Both the position numbers and the translations under genes were made by a program. Shown here piece by piece: positions 6,820-12,372 of a DNA stretch of 13,379 nt; positions within the stretch are counted from its first letter, which is position 1; every line of letters starts with the position of its first letter. The DNA is taken from NCBI GenBank assembly GCA_036505275.1, contig DASXTS010000486.1:1-13379 (forward strand), read 5' to 3'. Below the pieces are notes generated by a model. It saw nothing but the letters and a program-made list of their open reading frames with translations, had not been told where the DNA came from and searched no databases. Source of the DNA: DASXTS01 sp036505275 (GTDB lineage Bacteria > Actinomycetota > Actinomycetes > Mycobacteriales > Pseudonocardiaceae).

Positions 6820-7281
6820 GTGCTGTCCCGACCGACCACGGAGCAGATCCTGTTGGACTGCTGCCGCGAACTCATGGAGGGCGTCCTGCCGGCGCTCAGC
6901 GACGAAACCGCACAGGTGCGCGTCATCATGCTGGATGCGGTGCTGAAGAACACGGCCGTCCGGGCCGCGCACGAGATCGCCTGGATGCTCGACGAAACCG
7001 CAGCCATCGACGACTATGTCCACGCCGTGCGGGCCGCCGTGCCCGGCGACGAGGCCGTCCGGTCCGCCGCCGAGGCGCTCGCCGCGGCGCCACGGCACGA
7101 CCTGCATCTCGACGCCGTGGTCGAGGCGTACTGCGTGGCGGGCAAGGCGTTCTCCGCCGCGCTGGAGGCCGCGGTGACCGGGCGGCTGCCGGACCTGGTC
7201 GCCCGGGGCGAGCAACTGCTCGAGCAGCGCCGCGACCGGGAGATCGAAGTGATGGCCGGCTGGAGCTCGACCGGCCGCTGA
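6820..7281 (+). CDS. Small helical partner protein of the kinase (LvaB / DUF6285-like)
   Basis: This is a 153-residue, mostly helical, Ala-rich protein without signal peptide or membrane segment. From memory of the family it resembles the DUF6285 proteins that sit next to APH-like kinases, such as LvaB of levulinate catabolism, needed with LvaA for phosphorylation of 4-hydroxyvaleryl-CoA. That match is by gene order, size and general look, not by an alignment. It starts with GTG 11 nt after the kinase stop with GGAGCGG 3 nt upstream, so the two genes form an operon. It ends 5 bp before the convergent Rieske gene. Confidence 0.7.
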   Translation: MLSRPTTEQILLDCCRELMEGVLPALSDETAQVRVIMLDAVLKNTAVRAAHEIAWMLDETAAIDDYVHAVRAAVPGDEAVRSAAEALAAAPRHDLHLDAVVEAYCVAGKAFSAALEAAVTGRLPDLVARGEQLLEQRRDREIEVMAGWSSTGR

Positions 7282-7286
7282 ATTTC

Positions 7287-8480
7287 TCAGCGCGCGGCCA
7301 CCGCGAGCAGTTGCGCGATCGTGCGGTGAAAGTGCTGCACCCCCGGCTCGTTCCGGCCGAAGACGAACTGGCCGTCGCCGCCGGCCGCGAGTCCCCGCTG
7401 GATGCCCTCCCCGGTGCGGTAGTCCTCGTCCAGGGTGACCTCGTAGAACCAGGCGCTCGCGTGGTCGGCCTGCTTGACCTCGTCGTCGTCGACCGGCGGA
7501 TGCCGCAACAGCGTGTGCTGTTCGGTCATCGAGGTGTCCCAGGACGTGCCGGGCAGCACGATCGAGACCTCGACCAGCCGCCGCCAGCCGCCGGCGATCG
7601 CGATGCCGGGGAACAGCCAGTAGATCGGCCCGACGCTGGTTGCCGGCTGCCACGTCGCCTCGGCGGCCCCAACCGACGCACCGATGGTCCGCAGCGCGAA
7701 GGCGACGCGCATGTGCGGGCCGTACGCGTCGAAGGTGGCCATGTTCGAGTGGTTGGTGCGGAACACCGTCGTCCGGTGCAGCGACGCGAAGTGGTACCCC
7801 TCGAGGTAGCCGTCCACGACGAGCTTCCAGTTGGGCCCGGGCAGGTACGTGGTCCTGTGGTGGAAGCAGCGGTCCAGCGCGAGCCCGTCGAGCAGCGGCG
7901 CGAGGTCGCCGAGCCAGGCGTCCAGGTCGATGGTGGTCTCGCGGTCCAGGCTGATGAAGATGAACCCGGCCCGCTCGGCCACCGGCAGCGTGATGAGGCT
8001 CATCGCCCCGCGGTCGACCGGCCCGAAAGTCTCCTCGCCGTACACGCCGATGAGGCGCCCGCCGAGGTCGTACGACCACGCGTGGTACGGGCAGGTCAGC
8101 CGGTTGGTCTTGCCGAGCCCCGCTGGCACCAGCTCCCCGCCCCGGTGCCGGCACACGTTCAGCATCGCGTGCGCGACTCCCGACCGGTCACGGGTGAGCA
8201 GCACCGGGTGGCCGACCACGTCCATCGCCTTGTGCGTGCCGGGCTCGGGTAGCTCGCACGAGAGCGCGACCGGCAGCGGCACCCGCCGGTGGATCGCCGC
8301 CATCTCCCGTGTCCAGAGCTGCGGGTCACGGTAGTTCGCGATGGGTTCGACGTACTGGTCGGGCGCCTGGTCGGTGGTCTTGTGCTCGAAGTTCGCGACC
8401 AAGCGGCGCATGAGCGCCAAGGCGTCGGCGCGCAGCTCCTGGTCGAAGTCGAGCCCGGATATGTACTGCGGAGTGCCCAT
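7287..8480 (-). CDS. Rieske non-heme iron oxygenase, alpha subunit (complete)
   Basis: This complete 397-residue Rieske oxygenase has the [2Fe-2S] motif C110-x-H112-x17-C130-x2-H133. The catalytic segment NWKLVVDGYLEGYHFASLH gives iron ligands H230 and H235, and DEDYRTGEGIQRG gives D353. The bridging position is Glu227, as in the other Rieske protein here; the two are otherwise clearly different, so this is not a recent duplication. The ATG shares its A with the TGA stop of the upstream gene (TGATG), and GGAAGG in the end of that gene serves as ribosome binding site. The longer open frame to 8921 is a shadow of the upstream gene. It needs an electron-transfer partner not encoded here. The substrate is unknown. 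Confidence 0.95.
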   Translation of the reverse strand: MGTPQYISGLDFDQELRADALALMRRLVANFEHKTTDQAPDQYVEPIANYRDPQLWTREMAAIHRRVPLPVALSCELPEPGTHKAMDVVGHPVLLTRDRSGVAHAMLNVCRHRGGELVPAGLGKTNRLTCPYHAWSYDLGGRLIGVYGEETFGPVDRGAMSLITLPVAERAGFIFISLDRETTIDLDAWLGDLAPLLDGLALDRCFHHRTTYLPGPNWKLVVDGYLEGYHFASLHRTTVFRTNHSNMATFDAYGPHMRVAFALRTIGASVGAAEATWQPATSVGPIYWLFPGIAIAGGWRRLVEVSIVLPGTSWDTSMTEQHTLLRHPPVDDDEVKQADHASAWFYEVTLDEDYRTGEGIQRGLAAGGDGQFVFGRNEPGVQHFHRTIAQLLAVAAR

Positions 8481-10207
8481 CAGCCTTCCAGAACGGTCAC
8501 CTTGCCCGTGGAACCGTCGACCTCCAGCAGCGTGCCGTCCGGGATGCGGCTGGTCGCGCCGCTGACGCCGGCCGCGCACGGGATGCCCAGCTCGCGGCTG
8601 ACGATCATGGCGTGACTGCCCATCGCGCCGACGTCGACGACCACGCCGGCGGACACCATGAACAGCGGCGTCCAGGACGGGTCGGTCTGCGGCGCAACCA
8701 GGATCTCGCCGGGTTCGAACGATGCGATCTGCGACATGTCCCGGACGACCCGCGCGCGCCCGCGCGCGACGCCGGCGGACGCCGGAGCGCCGGTGAGGAC
8801 GTCGCCGGGCCGCACCGTCGCCCCCCGCTCGCCGTCCTTGCGCATCAGCTCCGACAGCAGCGGCATCGGCTCGCCGCCTACCACGAAGTCTGGTGGCACG
8901 ACGTCGAAGAGCTTCTTCCACTGCTCCTCACGCGCCCGCAGCGTGTCGCGCAGGTCCGCGGCGTGGGTGGTGAGGACGTCGAGTTCGGACTCCAGCGCCA
9001 TGAAGACCTCACGCTGATCGTCCAGCTCGCCGTTCGCGACCAGCCGACGGCCCAGCTCGTACAGTGCCACCCGGATCTCGTTGAGCACCTTCACCGCATT
9101 GGACTTGCCGCGCTCGCGCCAGGCGGCGAAGCGGCGTGCCGACCCGATGGCCAGGTGCAGCGTCTGCACCGCCTCCGCATTGTCGCCGAGGATCTCCAGC
9201 GCCTTCTGCAGGGCCTCGGCCGCCTCGGCCGCCCGCTGCTCCTTTCTCAGGGCGGGCGACGCGTCGTCGTCGAGGTGGCGCAGCCGGCCGATGAGCGCGA
9301 GCGGCAGCTCCGGCTGGGTCTCCCAGGACGGCATGCCGATGTCCCACTCCGACGGCCCGCGGTAGCCGAACTCGTGCAGGAAGGTACGGAACTTGGTCGC
9401 GAAGCCGGGGTGGTCGGCTTCCAGCCGCTTGAGCAGCTCTTCGTCGCCCTTGTCGAACTCGGCGCTCAGTGCGGCGTCCGAGCGCACCTGCCGCGACAGG
9501 TCCCACAGCGCGTACGACGGCAGCGCGGAGTCGACGTCGCCGGCACTGCCGATGACCTTGATGGCCAGGCTTGGGTCGGCGGCACCGACCAGTGAGGAGA
9601 TGATGCCGGGGCCGAGCGCAGCCTGGTTGCTGGCGATGACGTAGCCCCGGCCCCAGAACAACCGCTGCACCGGCGCCAGCGACCGGGCCCAGGTGACCAG
9701 CACCTCGTTCGAGCACGTTGTCAGGTCTGGACGCTGGGCGCGGATCCGGTCGGCGAACTCCCGCTCCTCCTCGAGTTCGGGGATCGCGGTCGTGGTGAGC
9801 GTCCACTGCACCCGCCCGGCCATCTTCGCCGAGAGCTTCTCGTTGATGTCGCTCGGGCTGGACCTGTGCGGCGGCGGGTTGGGGTGGGTGAAGAAGGCCG
9901 CGTCGATGCCCTCGGAACCAATGCCCGCCCGGACGCCGATGACCCGGACCGTGGTCATGTTCACGTACAGGTAGCCGTAGAAGAAGCCGCCGGACGGCGC
10001 GTACTCCTCGCCGCTCATCTCCTCCGGTGTGAAGGAGTCCAGCCGTACGTAGCCGCTCGCCCAGCCGGGGAGGATCTCCGGCGTCCAGACCAGGCTGGCG
10101 GCCAGCGGCGTGATCGGATCCGGCATGACGTCGTTCGCGTTCAGCCGTGTGTAGACCGGGAATCGCCTGCTGGGGACGGTGTCGATGATCCACTTCTGAT
10201 CGGTCAC
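8480..10207 (-). CDS. PEP-utilizing / phospho-histidine domain protein without ATP-grasp domain
   Basis: This 575-residue protein resembles the central and C-terminal parts of PEP synthase and rifampin phosphotransferase. The N-terminal part (LNANDVMPDPITPL, then a YLYVNMTTV strand) and the helical region at about 330-465 look like the substrate domain. The C-terminus has a swivelling phospho-histidine domain with GAMGSHAMIVSRELGIP; H532 is the likely phosphorylated residue. The N-terminal ATP-grasp domain that charges this His in whole enzymes is absent, and no other gene in the window supplies it. Phenylphosphate synthase is a known split case, with a His subunit of about 70 kDa. The GTG start has GGAGG 4 nt upstream; the frame is open further upstream without a better site. 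It is coupled to the Rieske gene by TGATG. Confidence 0.87.
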   Translation of the reverse strand: MTDQKWIIDTVPSRRFPVYTRLNANDVMPDPITPLAASLVWTPEILPGWASGYVRLDSFTPEEMSGEEYAPSGGFFYGYLYVNMTTVRVIGVRAGIGSEGIDAAFFTHPNPPPHRSSPSDINEKLSAKMAGRVQWTLTTTAIPELEEEREFADRIRAQRPDLTTCSNEVLVTWARSLAPVQRLFWGRGYVIASNQAALGPGIISSLVGAADPSLAIKVIGSAGDVDSALPSYALWDLSRQVRSDAALSAEFDKGDEELLKRLEADHPGFATKFRTFLHEFGYRGPSEWDIGMPSWETQPELPLALIGRLRHLDDDASPALRKEQRAAEAAEALQKALEILGDNAEAVQTLHLAIGSARRFAAWRERGKSNAVKVLNEIRVALYELGRRLVANGELDDQREVFMALESELDVLTTHAADLRDTLRAREEQWKKLFDVVPPDFVVGGEPMPLLSELMRKDGERGATVRPGDVLTGAPASAGVARGRARVVRDMSQIASFEPGEILVAPQTDPSWTPLFMVSAGVVVDVGAMGSHAMIVSRELGIPCAAGVSGATSRIPDGTLLEVDGSTGKVTVLEG

Positions 10208-10341
10208 GATGCCTCCACGGCGCCGGTATGTGGATACGGGCCCCGGTAAGCCTCCGCCAGGTGGCAGCGGTCGCGCAATAGCCTCTTGCCAAGATCCGCC
10301 GGCACGGTAACTTGAGGCGGTCACTAGTAAGGAGGGCTGCC
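10208..10341. promoter_or_regulatory. Divergent intergenic region between the PEP-utilizer and ABM genes
   Basis: These 134 bp serve two divergent transcripts. The plus-strand promoter candidate lies at 10286-10313. The octamer CTAGTAAG at 10324-10331 overlaps the AAGGAGGG ribosome binding site of the ABM gene. I see no convincing minus-strand promoter for the PEP-utilizer operon. Confidence 0.5.
10286..10313 (+). promoter_or_regulatory. Candidate sigma-70-type promoter of the ABM gene
   Basis: TTGCCA (10286-10291) and TAACTT (10308-10313) are 16 bp apart. They would start transcription about 20 nt before the ATG. Read by eye only. Confidence 0.35.
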
Positions 10342-10677
10342 ATGGCGGAAGAGTTCATTATCGCCGGCTGGATGGACTATGGGGAGAACCGGGACAAGGT
10401 GCTCGCGCCGTTCATCGACGTCGCCGTGGCCAGCCGGGAGGAGCCGGGCTGCCTGGACTACACCGTCTGCGCCGATCCAGAGGATGCCGGGCGGATCATC
10501 GTCTTCGAGCGGTGGACGTCCGAGCCGGACCTCGTCGAGCACTTCGAGATGCCGTACATCGCCGAGTTTCGTGCCGCGATCGGGCCCTACCCGCGCCTGG
10601 CACGCGACATCCGGCGCTACTTCATATCGCGCGGCGAGGAGTTCGAATCAGCCAAGGTCGGCAGCACGCTGGGTTGA
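10342..10677 (+). CDS. Antibiotic biosynthesis monooxygenase (ABM) domain protein
   Basis: This 111-residue single-domain protein is of ABM / dimeric alpha-beta barrel type. Visible hallmarks are EEPGCLDYTVCADPED, then IIVFERWTSEPDLVEHFEMPYIAEF, a typical ABM strand-helix pattern with the E-x-W motif and a helix His. Members include cofactor-free quinol monooxygenases and heme-degrading enzymes; many have no known activity. A quinol or enone intermediate from the Rieske/SDR steps is a possible substrate (inference). The ATG is fixed by GGAGGG 5 nt upstream. It is a single-gene transcript, divergent from the PEP-utilizer and convergent with the barrel-protein gene. Confidence 0.85.
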   Translation: MAEEFIIAGWMDYGENRDKVLAPFIDVAVASREEPGCLDYTVCADPEDAGRIIVFERWTSEPDLVEHFEMPYIAEFRAAIGPYPRLARDIRRYFISRGEEFESAKVGSTLG

Positions 10678-10696
10678 TCGCCCTTTCACGGGGCGA
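10678..10696. terminator. Hairpin between convergent genes, candidate bidirectional terminator
   Basis: TCGCCC (10678-10683), a 7-nt loop and GGGCGA (10691-10696) form a perfect 6-bp stem. It starts directly after the ABM stop and lies 19 bp from the stop of the convergent gene. No T-tract follows on either strand. Confidence 0.45.
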
Positions 10697-10715
10697 ACAG
10701 CGTTGAGAGCCGCGA

Positions 10716-11816
10716 CTAGGGTGCCTCGATCACGACGCATTCGTAGTGGGCCAGACCCTGCTGGCCATCGCAGGTCAGGCGGACGAAGTTCTCCGCCCAG
10801 GCGTGCTCGAACTCGAACTCCCGCCCCGCGGCGTCACGGACGAGCGTCGGGTCACTGACGTCCCACACCTCGCCCTCGCTGTGGAAGTCGCCGCGGTAGA
10901 CACCCTGCCCCAGGCCGTCGTCGAAGCCGCCGAAGTAGCCACCGCCCTGGCAGTACACCCAGCCCAGGTCGGCCATCTGGTACCTGCGCACCGTGCCGTC
11001 ACCGCCGGTCAGGCGGAACCATCCGCCCCGCAGCCGCCGGCCGCCGTCGTAGAACTCCACGTGTGGCTCCGCGGAGCGCAGCGGCACCGCCCGGTCGGCG
11101 TACATGACCGCGCCCTTGCCCGACGCCGCGCGCCCGCTCGGGTCGGCGAAGAAGAACGCGCCGTGATCGGGCATGGACAGCAGTGCCCAGTGCCGCACGC
11201 CGGGAGCGCGCCGGCTCCCGCCCGGCCGCGGCGCGGCGAACCGGCGTGGCCCGCCACGGCCAGGGTGCACGCCCCAGGAGTGGTTGCGAAAGAAGCAGTC
11301 GCGCCGCGGGTCCAGCTCGACCGTGGTGCCGGCGACGCGCACCCAGCCGGCGCAGCGGCCGGTCACCTCGTAGGTGGCGCGCTCGCTCACCAGCCGGCCG
11401 TCGACCCGGTTCACCTCGACGGGGTCCAGGTAGGGCAGCACCGTGCTGGCGCAGGTGACGTCGAGCTCGACGCCGAGGTCCCTGGCAATGTCACCGGCCT
11501 CGAGCACCAGTCGCACCGTCTTGAGCGGCTGCACGAGCTCCAGGCGCAGCGGCCCGACACCGAGGTGTTCAAGATCAGGGCGCAGCCGCCTGGACAGCCG
11601 GACGTTGTACTGCCTGCCGTCGTGGCGCAGGCACACGAAGCCGTCCAGGACGTCGTTGTTCGGGTAGAGCCGCACACTCGACGCCACGCACACACTGCCC
11701 GCGGCGTCGGCGAAGCAGACGTAATGCCCGTCGTTCCACGCCGCGTCGCTCGTCCCGACCGCCGCGAAGGGCTGCGTGATTTGGTGGAACGGATACTCGT
11801 CGATGCCCAGGAGCAT
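10716..11816 (-). CDS. CrtC/AttH-like beta-barrel protein of unknown function
   Basis: This 366-residue protein is strand-rich, with many Trp, Tyr, Phe and Gly residues and no signal peptide. The pattern, with DCFFRNHSWGVHPGRGG mid-protein and HWALLSMPDHGAFFFADP after it, recalls the two-domain lipocalin-like proteins related to hydroxyneurosporene synthase (CrtC) and AttH, now often annotated as DUF7064/DUF7065. I base this on overall appearance, not alignment. CrtC adds water to a terpenoid double bond, so a hydratase or a binding role for a hydrophobic substrate is possible. Residues 190-209 form a Gly/Arg/Pro-rich loop. GGGAGG lies about 7 nt before the ATG. It follows the SnoaL-like gene by 22 bp on the same strand, so they form an operon. 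Confidence 0.6.
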   Translation of the reverse strand: MLLGIDEYPFHQITQPFAAVGTSDAAWNDGHYVCFADAAGSVCVASSVRLYPNNDVLDGFVCLRHDGRQYNVRLSRRLRPDLEHLGVGPLRLELVQPLKTVRLVLEAGDIARDLGVELDVTCASTVLPYLDPVEVNRVDGRLVSERATYEVTGRCAGWVRVAGTTVELDPRRDCFFRNHSWGVHPGRGGPRRFAAPRPGGSRRAPGVRHWALLSMPDHGAFFFADPSGRAASGKGAVMYADRAVPLRSAEPHVEFYDGGRRLRGGWFRLTGGDGTVRRYQMADLGWVYCQGGGYFGGFDDGLGQGVYRGDFHSEGEVWDVSDPTLVRDAAGREFEFEHAWAENFVRLTCDGQQGLAHYECVVIEAP

Positions 11817-11838
11817 GCGGAATCCTCCCTGGCCGGGG

Positions 11839-12282
11839 TCACCAGGTATGGCGGCCGGCCGGCAGCGGTTCGGGGTCGGTCGTGTACTGCCACCGCGCCG
11901 TGCAGGTGCGGGACTGGATCCGCCACCCGGCCTCGGTGCGGGTCACCACGTCGTCGTAGTCGCCGCCGTACCACCGGTGCGGCTGGTGCCGCTCGCGGGT
12001 GTACGGGACGAACCACTTGCTCTTCACCCGGACGGCGCCGTCGTCCTCGTATACGTAGACGTTGGTGCAGTGATGCGCCGACGGGTGGTTCGCCGCGCGG
12101 AAGACCGCCACTACCGCGTCCAGCCCGTGCAGCACGTCGAGGACGTTCATGCTGCAGTTGCGGTAGTCCAGCACAGCGTCCGGTACGAACACCTCGTCGA
12201 ACCGCTCCCAGCTGCCGGCGTCGATCAGGTGGCCGTACCTGGCGAGCAGTTGGTTGATCTCGACGATGTCTGCGGCGTCCAT
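11839..12282 (-). CDS. SnoaL-like / BaiE-like NTF2-fold protein
   Basis: This 147-residue protein has the SnoaL-type NTF2 fold: an N-terminal helix INQLLARYGHLIDAGSW, then FVPDAVLDY, and a C-terminal GDYDDVVTRTEAGWRI sheet. Y16 and D21 keep the five-residue spacing of Tyr30/Asp35 in bile-acid 7-alpha-dehydratase BaiE, and H70 or H71 lies about 50 residues later, near the position of its His83. It may therefore dehydrate or isomerise a keto-hydroxy ring substrate. Rieske beta subunits share this fold, but this gene is not next to a Rieske gene and has the active-site triad, so that is less likely. The ATG has AAAGGGG upstream with 9-nt spacing. First gene of a two-gene operon. Confidence 0.87.
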   Translation of the reverse strand: MDAADIVEINQLLARYGHLIDAGSWERFDEVFVPDAVLDYRNCSMNVLDVLHGLDAVVAVFRAANHPSAHHCTNVYVYEDDGAVRVKSKWFVPYTRERHQPHRWYGGDYDDVVTRTEAGWRIQSRTCTARWQYTTDPEPLPAGRHTW

Positions 12283-12299
12283 CGGCGGGCGCCCCTTTC

Positions 12300-12329
12300 T
12301 TGACTGCGAGAACAGTTATCCAGCACGAT
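12300..12329 (+). promoter_or_regulatory. Candidate promoter of the acyl-CoA synthetase gene
   Basis: TTGACT (12300-12305) is a good -35 box. CACGAT (12324-12329) lies 18 bp downstream as a moderate -10. A leader of about 35-40 nt would follow. Confidence 0.4.
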
Positions 12330-12352
12330 ACCGAGGGTTGGCGGATCGTCCA
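12325..12352 (-). promoter_or_regulatory. Candidate promoter of the SnoaL-like operon
   Basis: On the minus strand TGGACG (12352-12347) is 16 bp before TATCGT (12330-12325). Each matches four of six consensus positions. The -10 overlaps that of the opposite promoter. Confidence 0.35.
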
Positions 12353-12372
12353 GCTGCGAAGGAACGAGGCCC

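Larger units (their letters stand above)
12283..12372. promoter_or_regulatory. Divergent promoter region between the SnoaL-like and acyl-CoA synthetase genes
   Basis: These 90 bp hold candidate promoters on both strands whose -10 boxes overlap at 12324-12330. Overlapping divergent promoters usually mean joint or mutually exclusive firing. Both were read by eye. Confidence 0.5.

Noticed and set aside
6739..8154. 471-residue minus-strand frame across two genes
   Set aside because: It is a low-complexity Arg/Ala-rich shadow overlapping the small helical gene and the second Rieske gene.
8749..8770. Alternating CG tract as a possible Z-DNA or regulatory site
   Set aside because: It lies within conserved coding sequence of the PEP-utilizer (VARGRARVV) and is explained by Ala/Arg codons in high-G+C DNA.
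8481..8921. Extension of the second Rieske protein to 544 residues
   Set aside because: The extra part is a shadow of the PEP-utilizer's phospho-histidine domain region in another frame. The ATG at 8480 is coupled by TGATG and gives a normal-length protein.
10208..10324. Upstream extension of the PEP-utilizer reading frame
   Set aside because: There is no family similarity in the extra residues. The GTG at 10207 has a good GGAGG site and leaves room for a divergent promoter region.
11839..12282. Beta subunit of a Rieske dioxygenase
   Set aside because: The fold is shared, but the gene is not next to a Rieske alpha gene and it has the Tyr/Asp/His pattern of SnoaL/BaiE-type enzymes.
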